Positions 27,957 through 38,718 of a stretch of DNA of 64,000 bases are shown one piece after another. The translations under genes were made by a program, and so were the position numbers. This DNA is from Bacteroidota bacterium (GTDB lineage: Bacteria; Bacteroidota; Bacteroidia; AKYH767-A; OLB10). The stretch lies in NCBI GenBank assembly GCA_016717325.1, contig JADKFV010000032.1, positions 1 to 64,000 of the forward strand, in the 5' to 3' direction. The notes under the pieces are model-generated. The model was given only the letters and a program-made list of their open reading frames with translations, was not told the DNA's origin and made no database searches. Within the stretch, counting starts at the first letter, position 1. Every line of letters begins with the position of its first letter.

Positions 27957-30874
27957 TTAATGTACTACACTTATTTTGCTTGCCTTTACAACCTGTTGCT
28001 GATTTAACTGAAGTTGATAAATACCATTTGCAACATTCGATAAGTCGATAGTAGCATTGTTACTTCCTGTTATTGCATTTAATACTTTTTCGTATACCAC
28101 ACGGCCGGTTGCATCAAGTATGCGGACAGAAGTTGGTGTGATGTATTGTTGTTGCCAGTTTATGGTTACCAAATCGTTTACAGGATTGGGCGCTATTGTG
28201 ATTGCCGAAATGTTTGTTAGTTCGTTAACCGACAAAGGATCGCCATCCCATAAAATCAAATCGTCCAAAGCTGCTTCAACAATGGCACCTGCCGCGCCTG
28301 GCTGCGGTATATCCGAAGCAACAAATTTTACTGTTACATTATTATTGGGCACCAGATAATCGGAAACACGAAATGCAAATCGTCTCCAGCTATGGTCGGC
28401 AATGTTTGTATTTTCTACCGGCAAATAAGTCACTCCGCCATCGTTGCTTATGTAAACTTTCCAGTAATCTTTACCGGGGTTGGAACCCTGGTCGTTGGTG
28501 TACCACCGCTGAAAAGTAAATGCAGGTTGATTGTACGATGTAAGATCGTATGGTGGAGAAATAACTGTTGTACTTCCATTGTCGATATCATATTGGCTGA
28601 ACACTGTACCAGGATCGGCCTGCGACATAACACATGCAAACCCACCTGGGGTAGTTTGTGTACCTGTTTGGCATATAGCACCGCCCGAAGTGTAAGTTGC
28701 TGCAGGTGCATTTACCTCAAACATTCCGGTTGTTGCATCGTCACTAGGTATGCCTATTTCCCAATTGCCTTGCAGGTTATCGAAATCCTGATTTTCAATT
28801 TCAGTATAGCCTACTAAAATATAATAGGGAATATTAGGGTTTGGAGCCGATGCTTCGAAAGGCAATTCGCTTACCGGGTTGTTTGAATTATCAAGTGCAT
28901 TTAAATAATAAGAAATAATAGTGCCCGATGGCTGGCCGGGAATAGTGCCACTGTAATTATTGCCGCCTACATTAGGCATTGTAAAAGGAATCCATGCACC
29001 AATATTATTCACTTTATAAAAACCCCCTACTCCGCTTAATGTATACCATGGGAATTGTGAAGTGTAGCTTAATACGGCATTAACCGTAATGGGCTGCCAG
29101 CCAATATTTGCAGCAACAGGTGCATGGGTAAAGTTTACATTTTGCACCAGATATATTCCATGGTCGCCAAATGCATCGGTAAGATCCGATAAATGTGGTG
29201 TGCCGTTTGAGAGGTTGTTATCATCGTCATCGCTGGTAATAGCCTCAATTAAAACATCGGTGTACAATGATCCTTCTTGCCCTGACGGAGCGGTAAGTGC
29301 TGCATTAAAAGTTTCGGCAAATAAATCAACAGCCAATTGGCGGTCGTTAATATATAAGCCATAATCCCACCATGCACCAGCAATTATTTCGCCATCGCTA
29401 TGCACTTCGCCCACTAAGTCTTGTGGATATATTTTTTTATTGATGTCGTATCTGCGAACATAACCTGTAGAATTGTTTTGAAAAAATCCAATTCCCAAAA
29501 TTGGTGAATCGGTAATTCCTAAAGCCCAGATATCTGCATAGCCTTCGCCTAATGCACCATTGCCAAAAGACCCACCAATCGATTGATAATATTTATCATT
29601 TATACCATGTCCATATTCATGGTAACACACATCGGCAACTGTTGATGAGGCTTCGCAGCCACCTCCTGCATCAAAGAAATTTATTGAGGAGCCGTTATAA
29701 AATGCATTACAAGTTCCCTGTTCGTCAATATTTGTTTCAAGAGGATTGTCCATATCGGTAAATGACGGGAATTTGGTTTTCATATAATCGTGCACCACAT
29801 TCACAGCCATGTATGCCGACATCTCTTTTATATTGGATGTTGCATCAAAGTTTATGTTGTTTGTTCCGGGATTTAAAGTAGTTGTAAGAGTGGCAACAAC
29901 ACCATTGGTTTGTGTTTTGCTCCACAGTCCTTCGAGCTTAATTGTTGCTGCAACAGGTGCAGTATTTGTGAGCGATACATTACCATTTACATCCGTATAT
30001 GTATTTGTATTGTTTACAAAAATTTTCATATTTCTAAGTGGTAAATATTGCGATGGATTATAATTATGTGTAGGATAAAAAGTGCCTGACACATTCACAT
30101 CCGTATTTCCAACATGATTTATTTCGTTTGTGCGATAAAGTATTTCGCCCGTGTGAGCATCAACAAGCGTGTAATATTTTGCAGGCACTTTATATTCGTC
30201 TTTACAATCAATTGTAATTTCATACACTAAGCGAAAATCGTAACTGTGCTTTTGAGGAATAGGTAAAATGCTTAAAGCATTGCCAATTGTAGTTTTAGTA
30301 ATTGTGCTTTTTATATCAGCACTTGCTGCGGCTAAAGCTTTTGTATTGTCAAGTGTTGGTGTAATGTCAACATCAATATTATTATACACATCAAGACCAA
30401 ACATAACAACCTCATTTTTAAGTGTTAATTTGAAATATGCATCGCTCCACATTACGTTCAATCCTTTGTACTGTTGATCGAAATGTACATAAGAAAACTT
30501 CTTCGAGGTGTTAGCATTTTTAAAACGAATATCCGTAAAAGGTAAATTGAATACATTCAAATTTGTTTGCATAAACTTCAATGCAACCTCTTGTGGAGTG
30601 CCTGCTACTGCTGTGTTGATGGCATTGCCATATGCACGATGAGGCATTTGATTCTCCTCGTTGAAGGTGACTCCCCAGCCGGGATACTTTGAAATAAAAC
30701 TTTGCCATGCAGGTTCGCTTCGCAACATCTGTTGATATTGTGCATCGGGCATTTTTTTAATATTTTTTATGAATGTTTTAATTAATGGGTCATCATTTTT
30801 TAAAACATGACTACCACCAAAAACACTTAGAGTACTCATAAAAAGTACAACCATTATTGTGATTTGTTTTTCAT
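27957..30874 (-). CDS. M36 (fungalysin) family zinc metallopeptidase with T9SS sorting domain
   Basis: A secreted protease of about 972 residues. An FTP-type propeptide spans about 90-240 (QQYKGLNVMWSDAYFKLTLK, YTLVDAHTGEILYRTN). The catalytic domain has VADVCYHEYGHGINDKYY with HExxH zinc ligands and the third ligand Glu in GALGEGYADIWALG. Two beta-sandwich regions and a C-terminal T9SS type A domain (ITIAPNPVNDLVTINW, ANGIYQLQLNQQQVV) follow. The open frame begins at 30854. Adding one base to the T5 run at 30867-30871 brings in the ATG at 30874 and yields MKKQITIMVVLFMSTLSVFG, a proper signal peptide, so I place the start there. Confidence 0.92.
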
Positions 30875-31039
30875 AGAATTTTTTTGATTTTATAATTAGA
30901 TCTCAAAGATATATAATTGAATTATATTTACACTAATTAAATGCAGTGGTACAAATTAAGTTTTTCAAACAAGGAAATAACATTGAATTACATCAAAAGA
31001 TAAACTTCAAAATACATAATTGTTGATTAATAAGAATGT

Positions 31040-31086
31040 TTAACGGTTATTTTTTTTAACAAAACATTATTATAAACTACCGTTAA
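31040..31086. promoter_or_regulatory. inverted repeat in divergent intergenic region
   Basis: TTAACGGT (31040-31047) and ACCGTTAA (31079-31086) are perfect inverted half-sites separated by 31 bp of AT-rich sequence, between the divergent M36 and DUF5916 genes. A regulator site is plausible but unproven. Confidence 0.35.
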
Positions 31087-31143
31087 CAAAGTCTACAGTG
31101 TTTTTATTTTCAATTTCTTTACACCCACTCCTAAATAAATACC

Positions 31144-32364
31144 ATGATGCGATACATAGCTGCATTATTTTTTTTCTTTTGTTTAAAACAAGTTTCATTT
31201 GCTACTGATAGTTTAAAAGTAGGTCATGCTTATCGAAGCACAACTTCAGTAAAAATTGATGGTGTGTTAGCAGAAGCCGATTGGCAAAAGGCAGAATCGC
31301 ATGGTGGTTTTATTGAGTTCGATCCTACCCAAGGGTTGCCACCATCACAAAAAACGGAATTCAAAATCATGTACGATAATTCGGCCGTTTATTTTGCTGC
31401 CATTTGTTACGATACTTCGCCTGATAGTATTTTGGCAGAACTTGGCAACCGCGATGATTTTGATTTGAATGCCGATAAAATAAGGCTTGTTCTCGATCCT
31501 TATAACACAAGGCAAGGTGGTTATGTATTTGAAGTATATGCCTCGGGTGTGCAATTGGACTGGCGCTTTGACGATGAAGAGTTTGATGCCGTATGGATGA
31601 GTGCAGTAAAGAAAAATGAAAATGGATGGATTTGCGAAATGGAAATTCCTTACTCTGCTATTCGATTTCCAAATGATGACATTCAAAAGTGGGCAATACA
31701 AGTGGCACGCAGTATAAGGCGAGTTCGTGAATACGACCAATGGTGTACCACACCAAAAAGTGATGCCAACCCATTCAAGTATTTTGCAAACCTCGAAGGC
31801 ATCGAAAAAATAAATGCACCACTGCGACTTTCGCTAACGCCCTATGTTTCGATGTTTGCCGATAGAGCACCCGAATATGATGCAGATGGAAAATATATTT
31901 ATCGCAACTCATCATCGTATAATATGGGTGCCGATATAAAATATGGCATCGATGAACGCTTTACTGTTGACATGATTTTGCTTCCTGATTTTGGACAAGT
32001 GCGTAGCGATAACAAAATAAAAAATATCGGTTATCAGGAAATCACCTTCGATGAAAACCGCCCGTTCTTTCGTGAGTCGAGTGAGTTGTTTAATAAGTTC
32101 GGATTATTTTATTCGCGAAGAATTGCAAATACGCCAAAAGGTTTTTTTGGCGTTTACGACCAGTTAAATGCCGGAGAAAAAGTAGTGTCGAATCCTCAGC
32201 AAGGAAAACTGATAAACGCTACAAAGCTTTCGGGACGCACTAATGGCGGCCTTGGCATAGGATTGTTAAATGCTGTGATAGATAATACTTATGCCGTAGT
32301 AGAAAACGAAAATGGTGAAAAAAGAAAAATTCTTACCGAGCCTTTACAAATTTTAATATTGTAA
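31144..32364 (+). CDS. DUF5916 protein, N-terminal half (frameshifted)
   Basis: A signal peptide (MMRYIAALFFFFCLKQVSFA) is followed by a CBM9-like beta-sandwich at about 25-215 (STTSVKIDGVLAEADWQKAE, MYDNSAVYFAAICYDTSPDS, WICEMEIPYSAIRF) and the start of the DUF5916 barrel-like region (MILLPDFGQVRSDNKIKNIG, ENRPFFRESSELFNKFGLFY). The family is thought to be outer-membrane associated and to act on carbohydrate or surface polymers, but no activity is established. The frame stops at 32364. The continuation at 32346-33608 joins if one A is restored near 32346-32350 (...TEPLTNFNIVTFDQQ). Confidence 0.87.
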   Translation: MMRYIAALFFFFCLKQVSFATDSLKVGHAYRSTTSVKIDGVLAEADWQKAESHGGFIEFDPTQGLPPSQKTEFKIMYDNSAVYFAAICYDTSPDSILAELGNRDDFDLNADKIRLVLDPYNTRQGGYVFEVYASGVQLDWRFDDEEFDAVWMSAVKKNENGWICEMEIPYSAIRFPNDDIQKWAIQVARSIRRVREYDQWCTTPKSDANPFKYFANLEGIEKINAPLRLSLTPYVSMFADRAPEYDADGKYIYRNSSSYNMGADIKYGIDERFTVDMILLPDFGQVRSDNKIKNIGYQEITFDENRPFFRESSELFNKFGLFYSRRIANTPKGFFGVYDQLNAGEKVVSNPQQGKLINATKLSGRTNGGLGIGLLNAVIDNTYAVVENENGEKRKILTEPLQILIL

Positions 32365-33608
32365 CTTTCGACCAACAGTTGAAGAATAATTCAAATTTTT
32401 ATTTTACAAATTTAAATACAACACATGGCCAAGGATTTGACGATAGTAATGTTTCCGGATTTGGTTATTCGTTGAGCAACAAAAAAAATTCTATACGTAC
32501 CGATGGTAACTTTGCTTTAAGTCAATTATTGAAAACAGACACAAGTTCTACCAATGCTTTTCAAACAACTTTAGGATATAAATATTTTATTGGATTACAA
32601 AAAACAGGTGGCAACTTTGAATATGGCATTAGCCGTACACTTACAAACTCTACTTATTATCCGGCCGATTTGGGTTTTCAGTCTATTCCTAATATAGTAC
32701 GCAACCGTTTTTATATTGATTATAGATTGCTTAATCCGTACAAATCGTTGCAGGCTGCAAACTTGTCCATATCATCAAACTATAATACAGATTTTATTAC
32801 CAAAGAGCGCACAAATTTCGAATTGCAATTTGAATCGTTTGTGATGCGAAGAAGTTTTAATGCTTACTTTTTTGGAGCCGGCATTGCACCGCTGCCTTAC
32901 AAAGATTACTATGAAGCACGCGAAGAAGGCCGCGTATTTAATGGTTTCAGGTATTACTATTTTTATTTTGGAATCAGTACCGATTATCGCAAAAAATTTG
33001 CTGTTGACTACAATAATTCAATACCAAATTTTATTGACAGATATCAGTCGTTCGGCTATAATAATGAAATAAAATTGCGGTACCGTTTTAGTAATAAATT
33101 TACTACTGTGTATGAATTTGCTTTCGCCTACGATCCTTATAGCATAGGCTTTGCCGATAAGCAAGGAGAGGATATTTATTTTGCTACGCGTAGAATAAAC
33201 AATTATACCAATTCAATTAGCTTCAGATATATTTTTAAAAATAATCTCGCGCTAAATATAAATGCAAGGCATTATTGGGGAACAGGCGATTATCAAAACT
33301 ATTTTATATTACAACAAAATGGCGATTTATTGCCTACCGAAAATTATAACGGCATAAATAATTTTAGTTTTAATGCGGCCAATATCGATGCAGTGTTCAA
33401 CTGGCAATTTGCTCCCGGCAGCGATATTACACTCACTTACAAGTATGCTTTAATAAGCGATGAAATTGTACCCACCATTCCAAAATTTGGCGACAATCTG
33501 AAGTCACTTCAAAATCTTCCTAACGTGAATAGCATATCGCTAAAAGTATTGTACTTTTTAGATTGGGTTTATGTAAAAAAATACATGAAACCGAAATCGA
33601 GAGCTTAA
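32346..33608 (+). CDS. DUF5916 protein, C-terminal half
   Basis: Continues the frame of the previous entry (TNFNIVTFDQQLKNNSNFYF). It is composed of alternating amphipathic strands rich in Tyr, Phe and Asn (FEYGISRTLTNSTYYPADLG, ISFRYIFKNNLALNINARHY, LTYKYALISDEIVP), typical of the beta-barrel half of DUF5916 proteins. It ends KYMKPKSRA. A TTG at 32379 could start it alone, but it would lack a signal sequence, so it is part of the upstream gene. Confidence 0.87.
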   Translation, partial: TNFNIVTFDQQLKNNSNFYFTNLNTTHGQGFDDSNVSGFGYSLSNKKNSIRTDGNFALSQLLKTDTSSTNAFQTTLGYKYFIGLQKTGGNFEYGISRTLTNSTYYPADLGFQSIPNIVRNRFYIDYRLLNPYKSLQAANLSISSNYNTDFITKERTNFELQFESFVMRRSFNAYFFGAGIAPLPYKDYYEAREEGRVFNGFRYYYFYFGISTDYRKKFAVDYNNSIPNFIDRYQSFGYNNEIKLRYRFSNKFTTVYEFAFAYDPYSIGFADKQGEDIYFATRRINNYTNSISFRYIFKNNLALNINARHYWGTGDYQNYFILQQNGDLLPTENYNGINNFSFNAANIDAVFNWQFAPGSDITLTYKYALISDEIVPTIPKFGDNLKSLQNLPNVNSISLKVLYFLDWVYVKKYMKPKSRA

Positions 33609-33668
33609 AAAAAAATCACCATCGAATGTTTCACTTCAATGCTTTTTCTCATAAAAAAAATGTTGTAT

Positions 33669-35893
33669 CTACATTTTCACAAATCGATAAGAATGTGCCC
33701 CACTAGCATTTTTCATAACCAAAATATAAATGCCGGGTTTTAATTTCGATACATCTACCTTTAGCAACTGAGCATCACTGTTGAATAACAATTTATCAGT
33801 CATAAGTCTTCTTCCGCTAAATCATTTATTTCAAAATTCAAATCAGATATATTTAAATCCATACCATACACCATAAGAAAATCGCTTACAGGATTGGCAA
33901 TTTGAAAATGGTTAAAAACATTGGTGCCCAATCGTGGGGCACTGCACGCGCCAATTTGCAACCATGCATCCTGCCAAGCCAAACCAACTCCCGGTTCGTA
34001 ATACAATGCGGAGGCACTGCTACACCAGCCCCCAACGGTGCATAAATATTTTACCGAATTATTTTTTATTGTATCGCCTGTGGCAATATTACTTCCCGCC
34101 ACATACTGCGGATAAGGGCAGCCACCGCCACCAACGTTTACAACAACCGTTATCAATGCCGAAGTTTTTACTCCACCTTGATTATCGGTTGCTTTCGCCT
34201 TTAGCACATAAGTTCCTGCAGCAACATTATTCCATGTAAATGCATAAGGAGCAACAGTGTCAGTTTTTAAAAGTGTAGTGCCATAATAAAACTGCACTTT
34301 TTGAATGGTGCCATCCACATCGCTTGCATTTGCTGTGATGGCAATACTTGCTGATGCAATAAAGGTGGCATTATTTGCCGGTGAAGTGATAGAAACAGAA
34401 GGCAATTGATTGACTGCTACGGCAGTCACTTTCACTATGCGAGATACTGTTTTGGTTGCATTTTTATTGTCGGTAGCTTTTGCTTTTATGGTGAAGGTGC
34501 CAATAGGAACATTAGTCCATGTGTATGAATAAGGAGCAACCAAATCTGTAAACAATAAAGTAGTGCCGTTATAAAATTTTACATTTTTAATAGTCCCATC
34601 GGCATCGCTGGCAGTAGCAGTAATATTAATGCTTGCCGGAGCCACAAAATTAGAATTTGCCACAGGCGTGTTTATAGTTATGGTGGGCGCTAAATTTACT
34701 GAACATAAATTTGCATTAAGCGCATTGGCCAATGGAGTACTTGCCACAATGCCACTACCGGGGCTGGTTTCTATAAAGTCGCCAGTGAGTTCCCAAACAA
34801 TGGCGCCACGCAAATTTTGGCTTACAATAAACTGTGCCTTGAGCGCAATGCTTGCTGAATCATCATAACTTACAAATGTTTTTAAAGCTCCTTTGCCTGT
34901 AAGGTAAGGTACCTTTGCTTGACTATCGTATTGTTCATTAAATAAATTTTTGCTCAATAATATATTGAAATAAGTGGGAGAACCATCATCAGTGTTGAAA
35001 GTAATATTATCAACAGCATTGCTTGCAATTGCACCAAAAAGTGCAGGGGCATTTACCGTTTTTGCTGAGCGACCATAAAATGCAATTCCCATATTTAATT
35101 TTGATGCATGCACACCGTGAGTGTTAATTAAAGTGAGCATGGCACTGCTGCAATTGAAAGTTGCATCGCCTTGTGACGGTGCATATAAAGGTGCGTTATG
35201 ATTTGTGATATTTTCCCAGGCACCAAAAAAATCGTAGGTCATTACATTAATAAAATCGAAAATGTTTTTTACAATTGCCCACTCAATATTATTCATGTTT
35301 ACAGGTGCTGCCGATACCGCAGCGCTTAGTAAATAAGTTTTATTTTTTTGAACCCCAAGTGCATTCAATGAGTCGCGGACAGATTGCATCAGTGCAGTAA
35401 AATTTTGTTTATCGGCAAGTACCGGATACTCCCAATCTATATCGATGCCATCATAATTGTACCGGTTACAAAGCACTACACATTGGTGAGCAAAATTATT
35501 TCGAGTGGTAGCTGACGAAGCAATTGCCGAAAAATTGCCACTCAATGTCCACCCTCCTATCGATGCCAAAACTTTCACATTGTTTTGATGTGCTTTGTAC
35601 ACCAAAGACTTTGTGCTGTCGGGCGAATTCGTTTGCCAGTTCATAGGTCCATCCAATATATTATCATCGGCCCATTGATCGGTGCTTAGAATGTTGCCAT
35701 TTGCCTGTGGGCTATAAAAGCAATAATTTATTACTGTGTATTTGTTATAATTTATGGTGAGAGGGTTTACCAATTTTGCGCGGTCGTACCACTGCCAGTT
35801 GGGATAATATCCTACAATTTCTTTGCAGGGTTGTGCTTGCAATAAGCATGATAAATACATCAAACTCAGCGTGAGTGAAAAAATGTGCTTCAT
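33669..35893 (-). CDS. GH18 chitinase with Ig-like domains, chitin-binding domain and T9SS sorting domain
   Basis: A secreted chitin-degrading enzyme. A signal peptide (MKHIFSLTLSLMYLSCLLQA) starts at 35893. The GH18 domain at about 25-370 has VLASIGGWTLSGNF and the catalytic DGIDIDWEYP with the acid Glu. Two Ig-like domains (ITINTPVANSNFVAPASINI, VSITSPANNATFIASASIAI) and a CBM5/12-like segment (YLCTVGGWCSSASALYY) follow. The open frame ends at 33800 after NFEINDLAEEDL. Adding one base near 33817-33820 converts this to ...DLSGRRLMTDKLLF... and extends it to the stop at 33669, with a normal T9SS end (DVSKLKPGIYILVMKNASGA). The break is therefore probably a sequence error. Confidence 0.92.
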
Positions 35894-36119
35894 AATTTTG
35901 GGATTTGACCGCAATAATTGAAATTAATTTGAAAAAAAATTTTTTTTACCAAAAGGCACAAATTATTTTTTGCTATTTAAAAACGAAAATGTTTTTCGGT
36001 AGCAAATAATCCTCCCATAATGATGAATCACATTAAAAAAAAAATTTAAGATCTATTCATTTTGCCAACAAAAGAAATACTACATTGCCATTCCAATTTA
36101 AATACCGTTAAATTTAATT

Positions 36120-38681
36120 ATGCTGAAACAAATTTATCAAAAACTATTATTATTATTCGTAACAGTGTGTATATACGTGCCAATGCAATCACAAGGTACA
36201 TGGGTGTGGGTAAGCGGAAGTTCTACCATCAATACAAGTGGAAACTTTGGAACACAAGGCGTACCTTCAACTGCTAACCATCCCGGTGGGCTTTACGAAT
36301 GCGCCAATTGGCGCGATGCTGCCGGCAACATGTGGATATATGGCGGACGGGCTGCTGCTGGTCCCGTGTTTAGCGATATGTGGAAATTTAATCCCTACAC
36401 ACATGAATGGACTTGGATAAAAGGTCCGGGCACTTCCGGTCTATCGCCATCATACGGAACCGTGAATGTATCGAGCATAAACAATACGCCCGGTGCGCGG
36501 TTGGTGCCTCTTACATGGGTTGATAATTTTGGTACATTCTGGATGTACGGTGGCTCCAATCAAAATGGCCAACGCCATGCCGACTTATGGAAATATGATG
36601 TAACAACAAATATGTGGACATGGGTTGATGGCTCACAACTTACCAACGCAATAGAAATTAATGGTACCAAAGGAGTACCGGCCAATATAAACACTCCCGG
36701 CAGTCGTGGCGAAACAACTGTGGCATGGGTAGATGCAAGTAACAATCTGTGGTTTTATGGTGGGCAAATAAATACATCGTCAAACTACTTTAACGACGTA
36801 TGGAAATACAATATCACCACAGGGCAGTGGGCATGGATGGATGGCAACAATTTTTTTCAACCCAATGCAAATCCGGTTTATGGCACCAAAGGAGTACCCA
36901 ACAATACGAACGATCCCGGTGCACGAAATGCCTATTCGCACTGGAAAGATATTAATGGTAACTTGTGGTTGTGTGGTGGTACCAATGGAAGCACCGGCCC
37001 GGTATACAACGATATTTGGAAATACGATATGGTAACTTTGCAATGGACATGGATGTATGGCAGCAATGTAGATAATGATACCGGAAACTATGCCGTTTCG
37101 TGTTACTTTGATGCTGCAAATTTGCCTCGTGCCCGTACCGAAAACAAGGCAACATACAAAGATGAACGCGGCAATATCTGGATGTTTGGTGGTGCCAATG
37201 AAAATGCCACAGGCGATTATAACGATATGTGGATTTTTAGAATGGATAGCATGCAATGGAAATGGTTGGGTGGCAGTAATCAAATTAACCTGAACAACAA
37301 CTATGGAAGTTTGGGTATTGCCGATCCTTCAAATTTAATTCCTGCCCGCGATGGTGCTATTATGTTTGGCGATACACTATGCAACACATATATTTTTGGT
37401 GGCACTACCTGGGGAATTTTTGGCAGTTGCTATGGCGATGTTTGGAAATTTGTTCCCGATAGCCAATGTGTTCCTTGTACCCCATTAGCTTTGTCTGTGG
37501 CGGCTTTCACCGCAAGCGATTCTTTAATTTGCCAAAACAACTCAGTACTTTTTACCGATGCTTCTACCGGCAATGTAAGTTCGTGGCAGTGGACTTTTGC
37601 TGGTGGTATTCCCGCAACAAGTAATGTGCAAAACCCGGGCTCTGTTATATACAATACTCCGGGGCAATACAGTGCCACATTAACGGTGGACAACGGCATC
37701 AATATCAATACCACTTCGTATACTATTACTGTTAATGCACCCCCTTCAATTTGGCTGGGCAACGATACTTTGATTTGTGATACTGCTTCGTATACCATTA
37801 CAGTTAACAACACATTCAATACTTATTTGTGGCAGAATGGCTCTACTTTGTCCACTTTCACTACCAATGCATCGGGTCAGTTTTGGGTCGTGGTATATGA
37901 TGGCGTTTGCAATGCTACCGACACCATCAACATTACTTATTCACCTTGCGCACTGCCACTGGCATCTTTCAGCGCTACCGATACACTGCTTTGCGAAAAA
38001 GGCAGCATCGATTTTACAGATGCATCTACAGGCAATCCAACCAATTGGTTATGGTATTTTAGTGGAGCTTCGCCTGCTACTTCTACTTTGCAAAATCCTG
38101 CAGGAATTTATTATGCCAACTATGGTGTGTATAATGTTTCGTTAGTGGTGACCAATGCTGCCGGCAGCGATTCTATTTTCTTTTCCAATTATGTTACCGT
38201 AGTGGCCAACTCACCGCAACCTGTTGTAAATTATAACAATACTTTTTTGTGCAGTACTACTGCCGTTGGTTATCAATGGTATTTGAACAATGTACCAATT
38301 GCAAATGCCACTGCGCAATGTTTGGTGCCGCAAACGCCCGGCAATTATTTTGTAATCATTACCGATAGCAATGGATGCAACAGTGCCAGCAATTCATTTA
38401 TTGTTACAGGTTTTGCCAGCAATGGTGAATCAAATGGGATAAATATTTACCCCAATCCAACTATGAACCAATGCAGTATTATTTTCGACAATAATATTGT
38501 GGGGAAACTAACTATATCTATATACGATGGTAAAGCCAGCCTCATAAAAACTATCGAAACATTTAAAGAAAAGAAAGTATTCACTTTGCCTGTAAATACC
38601 GAAAACCTGAATAAAGGAATATATTATATTTATATAAAGTCGATGGATGAAAATATAGTTTTAAAATTCAGTAAAATGTAA
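36120..38681 (+). CDS. Kelch-like repeat / two-PKD surface protein with T9SS sorting domain
   Basis: 853 residues. A signal peptide (LLLLFVTVCIYVPMQSQ) is followed by Kelch-type repeats at about 25-445 with NMWIYGG, DMWKFNPYTHEWTWI and related words. PKD domain 1 spans about 460-540 (GNVSSWQWTFAGGIPATSN), an Ig-like segment about 545-615, PKD domain 2 about 620-700 (TNWLWYFSGASPATSTLQNP), and a T9SS type A end follows (INIYPNPTMNQCSIIF, KGIYYIYIKSMDENIVLKF). It is secreted to the surface. It sits 37 bases before a paralogue on the same strand and resembles the minus-strand gene at 15662; the three clearly share an ancestor. Function unknown; PKD and Kelch parts suggest binding or adhesion. 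Confidence 0.88.
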   Translation: MLKQIYQKLLLLFVTVCIYVPMQSQGTWVWVSGSSTINTSGNFGTQGVPSTANHPGGLYECANWRDAAGNMWIYGGRAAAGPVFSDMWKFNPYTHEWTWIKGPGTSGLSPSYGTVNVSSINNTPGARLVPLTWVDNFGTFWMYGGSNQNGQRHADLWKYDVTTNMWTWVDGSQLTNAIEINGTKGVPANINTPGSRGETTVAWVDASNNLWFYGGQINTSSNYFNDVWKYNITTGQWAWMDGNNFFQPNANPVYGTKGVPNNTNDPGARNAYSHWKDINGNLWLCGGTNGSTGPVYNDIWKYDMVTLQWTWMYGSNVDNDTGNYAVSCYFDAANLPRARTENKATYKDERGNIWMFGGANENATGDYNDMWIFRMDSMQWKWLGGSNQINLNNNYGSLGIADPSNLIPARDGAIMFGDTLCNTYIFGGTTWGIFGSCYGDVWKFVPDSQCVPCTPLALSVAAFTASDSLICQNNSVLFTDASTGNVSSWQWTFAGGIPATSNVQNPGSVIYNTPGQYSATLTVDNGININTTSYTITVNAPPSIWLGNDTLICDTASYTITVNNTFNTYLWQNGSTLSTFTTNASGQFWVVVYDGVCNATDTINITYSPCALPLASFSATDTLLCEKGSIDFTDASTGNPTNWLWYFSGASPATSTLQNPAGIYYANYGVYNVSLVVTNAAGSDSIFFSNYVTVVANSPQPVVNYNNTFLCSTTAVGYQWYLNNVPIANATAQCLVPQTPGNYFVIITDSNGCNSASNSFIVTGFASNGESNGINIYPNPTMNQCSIIFDNNIVGKLTISIYDGKASLIKTIETFKEKKVFTLPVNTENLNKGIYYIYIKSMDENIVLKFSKM

Positions 38682-38718
38682 TGGAACAATAAATCGAAAA
38701 CAATAAAACGCTAATCAA

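Noticed and set aside
36780..37283. Long minus-strand frames opposite the Kelch/PKD gene at 36120
   Set aside because: Shadow frames of a repeat protein; Ile/His/Thr-rich products with no starts or families.
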